Assembly: GCA_900317555.1 (NCBI GenBank)
Contig: ONHF01000011.1
Span: 20,650 to 84,649, forward strand
Length of the DNA stretch: 64,000 nucleotides
From: an uncultured Lachnospiraceae bacterium
Lineage (GTDB): Bacteria; Bacillota; Clostridia; Lachnospirales; Lachnospiraceae
Direction of reading: 5' to 3'
The notes beneath the pieces are model-generated. The model was not told the origin of the DNA and made no database searches. It saw only the letters and a list, made by a program, of their open reading frames with translations. This document shows positions 52,370 to 59,622 of the stretch, piece after piece. The translations under genes were made by a program, and so were the position numbers. The stretch's first letter is position 1. Each line of letters opens with the position of its first letter.

Positions 52370-52492
52370 TCAGTTCCGCCGCGCCATATAGTATTGACGC
52401 ATCAGCTCAGCGCCGCTGTAGAAAGCCGGCAGTGCGTCGTGAAAGCGCTTGATGCCGCCACGCTGCCACCAGCTGCCGCCCGGCGCCCGCAT
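52370..52492 (-). CDS. Small 40-residue ORF overlapping the BASS transporter stop
   Basis: The ATG overlaps the transporter stop (TGATG), and CAGGAG lies just upstream, so it could be translated by re-initiation. The protein contains GGIKRFHDALPAFYSGAELM and ends RQYYMARRN. The body (RFHDALPAFYSGAELMRQYY) looks protein-like, with clear helical character. No homologue is recognised. As the tail of a T-box-controlled transcript it could be a small membrane-associated subunit or a regulatory peptide. It may also be a spurious ORF. Confidence 0.4.
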   Translation of the reverse strand: MRAPGGSWWQRGGIKRFHDALPAFYSGAELMRQYYMARRN

Positions 52493-53469
52493 CACTCCTG
52501 CGCTGCCGCCGGAGAACTCTCCGCTGCGCGCTTCGCGCTGTCCTGACGATTGAAGAAGTTCGCAAGAAGCGCACCGGAAATATTATGCCATACAGAGAAT
52601 ACCGCGCCAGGGATTGTCGCAAGCGGATACTGTGCGAAGTGCGTCGCCGCAAGGCTTGTCGCAAGTCCGGAGTTCTGCATGCCAACCTCGATCGAGATCG
52701 CGCGGCACTTTGTTGTGTCAAGCCGCAGAGCTCTCGCTACGCCATAGCCGGTAAGATAGCCAAGCACATTGTGGCAGACAACAACCGCAAGGATTAACAG
52801 ACCGCTGGTCAGGATTCTCTGCGAGTTCACGCTGACAACCGCCGCGATGATCAGCACGATCGCCGTCGTGGAAACGAGCGGAAGTGCCTTCGCCGCTTTC
52901 TCGGTAAACTTAGCGAAGAAATGGTTTACTACAAAGCCGAGAAGGATCGGAAGCAGCACGACCTTCAAAACAGACAGGAACATTGCCGCCGCATTGACAT
53001 CAACGGTTTTTCCGGCGTAAAGAAGTGTCAGGAGCGGCGTCATGAACGGTGCGAGCAGCGTCGAAACTGCCGTCATGCTGACTGACAGAGCAACGTCACC
53101 ATGAGAAAGATACGTCATGACATTGGAAGAAGTACCGCCGGGGCAGGTTCCCACAAGAATGACACCGACTGCCAGTTCCGGCGGAAGCTGGAAGACCTTT
53201 GTCAGAACAAACGCAAGAAGCGGCATGATCGTGAACTGTGCGACCGCTCCGATGAATACGTCTTTCGGTCTTGTGAAAACAGCGGCAAAATCAGACGCCT
53301 TCAATGTAAGTCCCATACCGAACATAACAATTCCGAGCAGTGTGTTTACCCAGCTTGTTTTGATCCAAAGACAGGTCTGCGGCGCGAACAGCGCAAGTGC
53401 CGCGACCGCTATAACGATCCACGCCATATACTTGCCAACAAAATTGCTTGCTTTTTCGAGTGTTTTCAT
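52492..53469 (-). CDS. BASS-family (bile acid:sodium symporter-like) transporter
   Basis: This is a 325-residue membrane protein with about 10 hydrophobic segments. BASS signatures include GMGLTLKASDFAAVFTRPKD, FQLPPELAVGVILVGTCPGG-type sequence followed by TSSNVMTYLSHGDVALSVSM, and AISIEVGMQNSGLATSLAAT. GAGGAGGATGAG fixes the start at 53469. Bacterial BASS proteins include ketopantoate and 2-keto-acid transporters. An upstream T-box with an apparent isoleucine specifier suggests that the substrate belongs to branched-chain amino-acid metabolism. That part is inferred. Confidence 0.88.
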   Translation of the reverse strand: MKTLEKASNFVGKYMAWIVIAVAALALFAPQTCLWIKTSWVNTLLGIVMFGMGLTLKASDFAAVFTRPKDVFIGAVAQFTIMPLLAFVLTKVFQLPPELAVGVILVGTCPGGTSSNVMTYLSHGDVALSVSMTAVSTLLAPFMTPLLTLLYAGKTVDVNAAAMFLSVLKVVLLPILLGFVVNHFFAKFTEKAAKALPLVSTTAIVLIIAAVVSVNSQRILTSGLLILAVVVCHNVLGYLTGYGVARALRLDTTKCRAISIEVGMQNSGLATSLAATHFAQYPLATIPGAVFSVWHNISGALLANFFNRQDSAKRAAESSPAAAQE

Positions 53470-53513
53470 CTCATCCTCCTCATTCTGCACGTCAGGCAGC
53501 AAAGGTCACCAAC

Positions 53514-53830
53514 AAAAAAACACCTCTGCCCCTTAACAAATTTCTGCTAAGAGACAAAGGTGTTAAATCCTCTGCGGTACCACTCTTATTGCTGCAATAA
53601 GCAGCCACTCAGTCGCATCCATCAATGCGCGGCTCATGATAACGGAAGCCTGCCGTTGATCCTTACTGAATCTTGCGTGCTGACGCATTGGAAGATCGTT
53701 TGGAATCAAAGCTCGGAAATGATTTTCCCTGTAACCGCGTACTGCCTCACACCGCCCGGCAGCTCTCTGAAACGTTCCTTGCAGGTACTCTTTTTCGTCG
53801 TCGCCCTTGCTGTTTTGTTGTGATGTCTCG
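53514..53830 (-). promoter_or_regulatory. T-box leader (apparent isoleucine specifier) controlling the BASS transporter
   Basis: Several T-box elements are in order on the minus strand. Stem I contains AGTA (53786-53789), AGAGAG, and GGGAAAATCATTTCC with the specifier position ATC at 53721-53723 followed by A. A stem III-like hairpin AACGG/CCGTT comes next. The T-box AGAGTGGTACCGC (53574-53586) has TGGT to pair with an ACCA tRNA end. A terminator stem follows (53519-53535 with 53548-53564) ending in TTTTTTT. Uncharged tRNA would stabilise the antiterminator and turn on the transporter. Isoleucine is my reading of the GAA-N-XXX-A specifier pattern. Confidence 0.85.
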
Positions 53831-53831
53831 T

Positions 53832-53860
53832 ATCCTAGTACGGAACAGCGGACATGTCAA
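53832..53860 (-). promoter_or_regulatory. Promoter of the T-box/BASS transcript
   Basis: TTGACA (complement of 53855-53860), a 17-base spacer and TAGGAT (complement of 53832-53837) would start transcription near 53825, directly before the T-box leader. Confidence 0.7.
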
Positions 53861-53996
53861 CCCTCTTTTTCAAACTTTATTAACGGGTGCGAGCGCCAGA
53901 TTCTCATCTTCGAGGTTTCCCGGCGTTGTAATCCCTTTCGCAAATATCCGCATACGAGTTCTCCAAATGTTCACATGCGTGCTCCTCGCGCGGTGT

Positions 53997-54002
53997 TATA
54001 AT
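53997..54002 (+). promoter_or_regulatory. -10 element immediately upstream of the membrane protein at 54012
   Basis: TATAAT ends only 9 bases before the ATG and no ribosome binding site is visible. The transcript could therefore be leaderless or nearly so. No good -35 was found. Confidence 0.35.
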
Positions 54003-54011
54003 GATGCCACT

Positions 54012-54815
54012 ATGAATATGACATTCTCTCAATACCTGCTGCATTATCTGAACTGGAAACAGGCGCTGCCGTTCCTCCTGATCGCGGCTCTGGTGATCAC
54101 ACTGGCGATCCTGATCCTGCGCGTTGCCGCCGGCCCCTTATCCGAAAAACCGGACAGGGAAACCGGGGAAATGCTTTCTCCGGAGGAAAAACTGCTGAAT
54201 CTGGCAGACCGTTTTTTCGAGCTGATCTTTTCCGGGCTTGCGATTTTTCTGTTTGTCGGAATCTACTTTCTGATTGACTATTATGGTCTTGGACCCGCTA
54301 AAAGTCCTTTATGGTCAAAGTACGGAAGTCTCCTGCTGCTTGGCATGATTCTGCTCTCCGTCCTTCTGAACAGCTTTCTGGATCAGGTGATCATTCCGCT
54401 GTCTTACATCAAACCGCGGGAGCGGGCGGCGATCCGCCTGATCGGCATGTTTTACATGATTATCATCTTCGTCTACATCAAATTCATTTATGAAGACGAC
54501 AACTATGACACGATTATCATGTATTTTCTGGGGCTGATTATCGGGCGGTTTATCTACTTTGACGCGACGCTGGACGGATTTGTCAGCGCGGTTTCAGACG
54601 CGGCGGCGAGCCTTCCTCTGATGCTGCTTGCCCTTGGCTGCACAGGCGCCATGGCCTGGTATGGTTTTGGCATCAAATATCTTCTGCGCTCAAACGGCGT
54701 CGTCATGAGCCTGATGATTGCACAGCTGTTCATGACGGTTGTCATTTTCTTCGCGAGGAAAATTCTGCTCGGAAGAATCAGGCGGCGCCGTTTTAATGAT
54801 TACCGTGAAGAGTGA
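54012..54815 (+). CDS. Integral membrane protein of unknown function
   Basis: The 267-residue protein has about seven hydrophobic segments (ALPFLLIAALVITLAILIL, LIFSGLAIFLFVGIYFLI, SLLLLGMILLSVLLNSFL, LIGMFYMIIIFVYIKFIY, LPLMLLALGCTGAMAWYG and others). Charged loops include GPLSEKPDRETGEMLSPEEK. The Arg-rich C-terminus (GRIRRRRFNDYREE) is cytoplasmic. No family is recognised. The start is the first ATG after a -10 element; MTFSQ two codons later is an alternative. The 3' end overlaps the next gene (opposite strand) by 23 bases. Confidence 0.7.
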   Translation: MNMTFSQYLLHYLNWKQALPFLLIAALVITLAILILRVAAGPLSEKPDRETGEMLSPEEKLLNLADRFFELIFSGLAIFLFVGIYFLIDYYGLGPAKSPLWSKYGSLLLLGMILLSVLLNSFLDQVIIPLSYIKPRERAAIRLIGMFYMIIIFVYIKFIYEDDNYDTIIMYFLGLIIGRFIYFDATLDGFVSAVSDAAASLPLMLLALGCTGAMAWYGFGIKYLLRSNGVVMSLMIAQLFMTVVIFFARKILLGRIRRRRFNDYREE

Positions 54816-55203
54816 CCAGCCGCGCGGCTGCGATCGCTTCAATATTTGCGGCGATCATGACATTTGTAAAGCCGCCGAAAAGATAGACGCCGGTTACAAG
54901 AATCATCGCCGAAACGCTCGCGAGCATGATGCTGGTCACATTTGCGCGTAATATTGCAAGAACCAGCGTAACGGCACAGGCAGCCAGCATAAAGGCCATG
55001 ATGACCTTGATCGAGTCCGTAGTGATCAGGCTGCTTCCAAGGTACCCGGCTACAACACCGGCGCCGATCAGAACAGAAGTCAGAAGCGCAAGCAGGACTT
55101 TTTTGTTCCGGTAAGCCAGATTTGTCAACAGTGCCACAAGACCGAGACAGATCCAGGTTCCCGCCATGGAAAGCCTGACAATTTCCGCGTGCGACTCAAA
55201 CAT
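54793..55203 (-). CDS. Small four-helix membrane protein, unknown function
   Basis: The 136-residue protein has four hydrophobic segments (MAGTWICLGLVALLTNLAY, VLLALLTSVLIGAGVVAGYL, IKVIMAFMLAACAVTLVLAIL, SIMLASVSAMILVTGVYLFGG). The start ATG at 55203 lies 9 bases after AAGGATGG; an ATG 12 bases upstream is too close to that site. It is convergent with, and overlaps, the seven-helix protein gene. No family is assigned. Confidence 0.65.
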   Translation of the reverse strand: MFESHAEIVRLSMAGTWICLGLVALLTNLAYRNKKVLLALLTSVLIGAGVVAGYLGSSLITTDSIKVIMAFMLAACAVTLVLAILRANVTSIMLASVSAMILVTGVYLFGGFTNVMIAANIEAIAAARLVTLHGNH

Positions 55204-55327
55204 AATTATGTCCATCCTTGTGATATTTGCTGTGGACCAGATTTTATCCTAGAATACTATACCATTCCAAAGTCCCGCTGACTACTCCCGAACGCCAGTT
55301 AACGGCTGCGTGCTGCGGGGGACGTAC

Positions 55328-55376
55328 CGCTCCCGCGGTGCATATAGCGCGATGGCGCTCTCCCGCGGTAGCGGCA
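55328..55376. other. GC-rich cruciform-like inverted repeat
   Basis: CCGCT-N-CCGCGG pairs with CCGCGG-N-AGCGG around an inner AGCGC/GCGCT helix. It lies beside the mgtE terminator in a 232-base gap that has no gene. Confidence 0.45.
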
Positions 55377-55377
55377 C

Positions 55378-55421
55378 ACAAAAACCGGCGCCGCAAAGCC
55401 TCCAAGACTTCGCAGCGCCGG
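55378..55421 (-). terminator. Terminator after mgtE
   Basis: In the minus direction GCCGGCGC and GCGCCGG arms enclose a loop and are followed by TTTTTGTG. It ends the mgtE transcript. Confidence 0.7.
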
Positions 55422-55435
55422 CTGCAATCCCATAT

Positions 55436-56788
55436 TCAATTCATTAATACCGTCGCGATCGAGAAATAAATCCATACAGAACATACATCAACGACCGTCG
55501 TAAGAAGAGGCGACGCCATAATCGCAGGATCCATGTGCAGTGCCTTCGCCAGCATCGGCAGACAGCAGCCCATCAGTTTGGACGCGATCACAACGAACAC
55601 CAGCGTCGATGCGATAATCATCGCAAGTACCGGATTATGATACTGAATCAGAATTCTGACGCCGTTTGCCAGAGCAAGGCAGGCGCCGACAATAATCGCA
55701 ATCCGGAACTCCTTCCAGAATACGCGCAGGAAATCCTTCAGTTTGATTTCATCAACCGCCATTCCGCGGATCACCAGCGTCGACGTCTGGGAACCGCAGT
55801 TACCGCCGGTATCCGAAAGCATCGGCATCAGTGCGACCAGGACCGGCATGGTCGTAAACGCCGCCTCATACTTGTCAATGATCATCCCGGTGAAAATCGA
55901 GGAGAACATCAGGATCAGAAGCCAGGGCAGTCTGTTCTTCGCATGCTGCCAGACCGACGTCTCAAAGTACGTGTCCTCCTGTGGAACGATCGCGGCCATC
56001 TTCTGGAAATCTTCCGTGTTCTCATCCTGCAGGACATCAATCGCATCGTCCGACGTGATGATACCGACAAGCCGCTGTTCGTTGTCGATAACCGGCAGTG
56101 CCGAAAGATCGTAACGGTCAAACAGCTTCGCGGCGTCTTCCTTGTCGTCGAGCGTTCTGACCGAAATGATGTCCCTCTCCATGATGTCACTGACAGGAAC
56201 ATCCTTCTTGCACAGCAGCATATCGCGGACCGTAACGACACCGATCAGCTTCTTCTGCGGGTCCGTCACATAACAGGTGTACAGATCTTTTCTGTCATCG
56301 CCGTTCTTCCGGATCCAGTTGAACGCGTCCGAAACCTTCGTCGCCTCCTTGAGCGAGACATACTCGGTCGTCATGACAGCGCCCGCGCTGTCTTCGGGAT
56401 ACTGCAGCAGCTGGTTTACATCGGCGCGCATCTGCGGGTCTGTTTTGGACAAAACACGCTCGACCACATTCGCCGGCATCTCCTCCAGCATATCCGCCAT
56501 ATCGTCGGCGTATACGTCTGCCAGCACCTGCTTCAGCTCGTTATCGGTAAAGCCCTCGATCAGCTTCTGCTGGCTGTCCTGCTCCATTTCAACGAACGTG
56601 TCCGCCGCGTTATCCTTGCTCAGAAGCCGGAACGCGATCAGCCGCTGCTCGTCTGTAAGCTCGTCAAGAACCTGCGCAATATCGACAGGATTGACACGGT
56701 TTAGCTTCTCTTTCAGGTCCTTCAGACCCTGTACGTTGTTGCTGCGGATGTTCTCCGCGATTTCTTCGGCTGTGATTTTACTGATCAT
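55436..56788 (-). CDS. mgtE: Magnesium transporter MgtE
   Basis: The 450-residue Mg2+ channel/transporter has an N-terminal helical superhelix domain (AQVLDELTDEQRLIAFRLLSKD, DDMADMLEEMPANVVERVL). Two CBS domains follow (YVSLKEATKVSDAFNWIRKNG, DIISVRTLDDKEDAAKLFDRYD, AIDVLQDENTEDFQ). Five membrane helices come last (RLPWLLILMFSSIFTGMII ... MPMLSDTGGNCGSQTSTLVIRGMA, the signature pore region). The start is at 56788 after GGGAGG. No M-box riboswitch fits in the short upstream gap. The DUF975 gene lies 58 bases upstream on the same strand. Confidence 0.95.
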   Translation of the reverse strand: MISKITAEEIAENIRSNNVQGLKDLKEKLNRVNPVDIAQVLDELTDEQRLIAFRLLSKDNAADTFVEMEQDSQQKLIEGFTDNELKQVLADVYADDMADMLEEMPANVVERVLSKTDPQMRADVNQLLQYPEDSAGAVMTTEYVSLKEATKVSDAFNWIRKNGDDRKDLYTCYVTDPQKKLIGVVTVRDMLLCKKDVPVSDIMERDIISVRTLDDKEDAAKLFDRYDLSALPVIDNEQRLVGIITSDDAIDVLQDENTEDFQKMAAIVPQEDTYFETSVWQHAKNRLPWLLILMFSSIFTGMIIDKYEAAFTTMPVLVALMPMLSDTGGNCGSQTSTLVIRGMAVDEIKLKDFLRVFWKEFRIAIIVGACLALANGVRILIQYHNPVLAMIIASTLVFVVIASKLMGCCLPMLAKALHMDPAIMASPLLTTVVDVCSVWIYFSIATVLMN

Positions 56789-56846
56789 TCCGTGCGAGCC
56801 TCCCCTCATGCAAAGCTGCGCCACGGCCGGGCATAACAATCTCCGC

Positions 56847-57623
56847 TCAGTCCTGCGCTCCCAGATAATTCTCCTTCAGGGTTACATAAAGTTCCGTGTT
56901 GGTCGAGAAACGGTAAGGTGTCACATAGAACAAATCGAGAATGCCGAACGTGAACAGGTTCAGAATCTCCCAGCCGATAAACGACAAATCCAGAAGAAAT
57001 GTATGCCACTTGTGACCGTACATCATCTCCATCGAAAGCCGGAACGCCTCTTTGGTCTGCATTTCCGGATTCTCCGCGATAATGTACGGAACCAGCCGGT
57101 AAGAATACCCTTTGATAATGCCCGGCACAATAAACAGACATGACCACAGGAAGATGTAAACGGCGCGCAGCAGCATTGTTTTAACGACATTCATGTAGCT
57201 GTGCGAAAACGGATACAGAATCTCCGGCACCTTTGCGTTCCCGTCTGTATAGTGGTTGACAACGAAAAACCGCTGACTCCCGGCTTCCAGAGGCGCAAGC
57301 AGAAAGATATCAATCGCAATCCGCATGGCGATAAACGACCAGATCGTGATCGCAGCGAACAGGCTGATAATCGGAAGAAGCGGTCCGAAGCCCGAGATGA
57401 CCCCGTGCACGTTGTTTCCGAACTGTTCCATGGCGTTGCCGAAATCACCATAGAAATGGATGCTTCCCGGATATTCTGTCGTATAGTGATAGGTCACGGT
57501 CCTCGTCATGCCGCCGGCCGTTCCTCCCGCGATTGATAAAACAAGCGCCGCCAGCACACTTCTCCAGTAAGATTTATGAAAAACTGCGTTTCCACGTTGC
57601 TTTAAATTCTGAATTGTCCACAT
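56847..57623 (-). CDS. DUF975-family membrane protein
   Basis: The 258-residue protein has about five hydrophobic segments. The pattern IRFVVNHYTDGNAKVPEI-like residues (here RFFVVNHYTDGNAKVPEILY), KGYSYRLVPYIIAENPEMQTKEAF and DLSFIGWEILNLFTFGIL is characteristic of DUF975 proteins of Firmicutes. Their function is unknown. GGAGGTATCAATT precedes the start. It is probably in the same transcript as mgtE. Confidence 0.85.
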   Translation of the reverse strand: MWTIQNLKQRGNAVFHKSYWRSVLAALVLSIAGGTAGGMTRTVTYHYTTEYPGSIHFYGDFGNAMEQFGNNVHGVISGFGPLLPIISLFAAITIWSFIAMRIAIDIFLLAPLEAGSQRFFVVNHYTDGNAKVPEILYPFSHSYMNVVKTMLLRAVYIFLWSCLFIVPGIIKGYSYRLVPYIIAENPEMQTKEAFRLSMEMMYGHKWHTFLLDLSFIGWEILNLFTFGILDLFYVTPYRFSTNTELYVTLKENYLGAQD

Positions 57624-57702
57624 AATTGATACCTCCTACACGCGAATAATAGCATGCGCGGATGCCACCAACAATCAAGTTGGCCAAAGGTTCACAATGA
57701 AT

Positions 57703-58347
57703 TCACATTTTGATCACAGGCAGATTCCACTCATAGTGCGCGGCCAGAAAACGCAGCAGAATCACAACCGCAAATCCCGACAACATGCCCGGAAGCCGCA
57801 ATCCCGGCAGATAATACTCGAAAAGTCCGGTCGTGACCGCCCCCGCGATCGAAGCGATCGCGTAAATATGCTTGCGGAAGATATACGGCATCTGATTCGC
57901 AAGGATGTCCCGCAGCGCGCCGCCGCCAACGCCGGTTGTGAATCCGAGGAACGAAATCAGGAAGATGTTGTAACCGTATCCCTGATCAATCCCCATCATA
58001 ACGCCGTCCACCGTGAAGGCCGCGAGGCCGAACGTGTCAAACCAGAACAGCACCTTGTCATAGACCGTGATGACCGTCTTCGGTACCGCCCGCTTCCTGC
58101 GCACTACCAGAAAGACAATGTTCGCCGTCACGCACGCCACCACGACATAAGCCGGGTTCCGGAACATAGCCGGCGGGAACCGCCCGACGATAATATCCCG
58201 CAGCATTCCGCCGCCCGTGGCCGTGCAGATCGCGAGCACATTGACACCGAAGATATCCATGCGCTGCCGGATGCCGGTCAGCGCTCCCGAAATCGCGAAG
58301 GCAACCGTTCCGATCATATCCAGAATTGTCAGCAATGAAAATGTCAT
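57703..58347 (-). CDS. TRIC-family cation channel protein (UPF0126, YicG-like)
   Basis: The 214-residue protein has seven membrane segments in two repeated halves. Each half has the family signature: DMIGTVAFAISGALTGIRQ with TATGGGMLRDIIVGRFPPA, and FDTFGLAAFTVDGVMMGI with TTGVGGGALRDILANQMP. Bacterial TRIC-like proteins form K+-permeable channels. The start at 58347 is supported by AGGTG; a longer in-frame region upstream would run through the tRNA and its terminator and is rejected. Confidence 0.9.
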   Translation of the reverse strand: MTFSLLTILDMIGTVAFAISGALTGIRQRMDIFGVNVLAICTATGGGMLRDIIVGRFPPAMFRNPAYVVVACVTANIVFLVVRRKRAVPKTVITVYDKVLFWFDTFGLAAFTVDGVMMGIDQGYGYNIFLISFLGFTTGVGGGALRDILANQMPYIFRKHIYAIASIAGAVTTGLFEYYLPGLRLPGMLSGFAVVILLRFLAAHYEWNLPVIKM

Positions 58348-58384
58348 GGAGCGCACCTGCCCGCCGTCTGTAGTCTCTGATAAC

Positions 58385-58425
58385 AAAAACCGGCAGAACC
58401 ACACCGCCATCATGTGATTCTGCCG
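58385..58425 (-). terminator. Terminator after tRNA-Pro
   Basis: CGGCAGAA pairs with TTCTGCCG, with additional inner ACA/TGT pairing. In the minus direction TTTTTGTT follows. It would end the tRNA transcript before the TRIC gene. Confidence 0.8.
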
Positions 58426-58429
58426 TATC

Positions 58430-58501
58430 TCGGAGTGACAGGACTCGAACCTGCAGTCCCGTGGTCCCAAACCACGTGCCCTACCATTGGGCCACACCCC
58501 G
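58430..58501 (-). tRNA. tRNA-Pro (anticodon UGG)
   Basis: The 72-base cloverleaf reads CGGGGTG at the 5' end and CACTCCG at the 3' end (7-bp acceptor with one G-U). The D arm reads GGCCCAATGGTAGGGC, the anticodon stem-loop CGTGG-TTTGGGA-CCACG, and the T arm GCAGGTTCGAGTCCTGT. Anticodon TGG reads proline codons. The CCA is not encoded. A terminator follows. Confidence 0.95.
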
Positions 58502-58670
58502 GCGCCTCGCCGTGCGGCACCTCCGGTCATCCGTCTGCCGTTTCCCGGCACCGCTATCTAATTATTTTAATTGGTTTGCGGACAATTTGCAAGACGGAAG
58601 GAGCTGTGCCGCGTTTGATCAAAGATCTGTCCATCCGGTATGATTCGTAAAAACACGTAACTTTTAAAAA

Positions 58671-59456
58671 TTATATTCTACGAAGTGTAGCACGAAAAGC
58701 CCATCCGATCAGATGACGTGCAGCCTCAATTCTGCTGCAGCCGGCTACATTTACCAGCAGGTTCCAGAATCTTCTGACGGATGACCTCTTATCTGAAGAA
58801 AGCGATCTCCGCGGCCTCCGGTATATTGTCAGCACTTTGTCCATACCGTACGCGCAGACACCGGTCTTTAAAATCGTCCACCACAAAGCCGTATCTTCCG
58901 ACGGCATGTCCGGCATCCGGATCTGCGCCTTCGGAACAATCTTTGTGTCAAAAATCACCGTTGATGTGAAAATCACGGTCCGGCTGAGCGCATGCCGAAA
59001 ATCCAGCTTATGCGGCACATGCACCACTCTGCCGGTCGCGGCAGCATTTTCATCGCCGAATTCATATGAAGTAAATGAGAATCCGACGCCCTTTTGCCGC
59101 ATAAACAGAAGCTGCTCTTCCAGCTTGGTCGGAAGCCAGCAGTCATCTGCGTCCAGAAAAGCGATATAGCGTCCCAGCGCCTTCTCAACGCCGTGATTAC
59201 GGCTCATGGCTGCTCCAAGATTTTTCTCATTTTGAATGATCCGGATCTGCCCGCCGCACGGCGACGCCTCTTTGATCTCCCGGATCCGTTCCAGACTGCC
59301 GTCTCCGCCGCAGTCGTCGACCAGAATCAGTTCCCAGTCATGAAAGGTCTGCGCTTCTACGGAGCGGATCGTCTTTTCTATATATTCTTTCGCGTGATAG
59401 ACGGGGACGATGATCGATACCAGTGCATTATTTGGCATTTCTTCAGATTTCATCAT
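58671..59456 (-). CDS. Family 2 glycosyltransferase
   Basis: The 261-residue GT-A fold protein has SIIVPVYHAKEYIEKTIRSV at the start, WELILVDDCGGDGS (nucleotide binding), NLGAAMSRNHGVEKALGRYIAFLDADDCW (the DxD region) and PSEDTALWWTIL. The C-terminus (SDKRSSVRRFWNLL ... HLIGWAFRAT) is short, so it is probably a stand-alone enzyme for surface glycan synthesis. The start at 59456 follows AGGAG; nine upstream in-frame residues are excluded. No glycan-cluster neighbours are present, which suggests an isolated or accessory gene. Confidence 0.88.
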   Translation of the reverse strand: MMKSEEMPNNALVSIIVPVYHAKEYIEKTIRSVEAQTFHDWELILVDDCGGDGSLERIREIKEASPCGGQIRIIQNEKNLGAAMSRNHGVEKALGRYIAFLDADDCWLPTKLEEQLLFMRQKGVGFSFTSYEFGDENAAATGRVVHVPHKLDFRHALSRTVIFTSTVIFDTKIVPKAQIRMPDMPSEDTALWWTILKTGVCAYGMDKVLTIYRRPRRSLSSDKRSSVRRFWNLLVNVAGCSRIEAARHLIGWAFRATLRRI

Positions 59457-59622
59457 CAGCGTATCTCCTAATACGGTATTCAATCATTCGCCGTGTAATA
59501 TTTTTGTTTGGAGCTCTTCGGTTTATCCGGCAGTGTCAGCTTTCATCTGTCCTCGTTCACCAGAAGTCATAGACGCCGGCCACATCAGAATCATCTTCTC
59601 CTGGAACTCCTGTGCACCTTCA

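Noticed and set aside
56789-56846. M-box magnesium riboswitch for mgtE
   Set aside because: The 58-base gap is far too short, and no M-box-like sequence was seen upstream of the DUF975 gene either.
58430-58501. tRNA-Pro as an integration site for the accessory segment
   Set aside because: No integrase gene and no repeated tRNA 3' end was found, and the accessory genes lie on the 5' side of the tRNA.
58348-58551. Upstream extension of the TRIC-family gene
   Set aside because: It would run through the tRNA-Pro gene and its terminator; a good start with AGGTG is present at 58347.
59457-59622. Tiny open frame (about 23 codons) between the GT2 and pRiA4b-like genes
   Set aside because: It has a weak AGGAG upstream but no recognisable protein features and is within chance expectation for this length.
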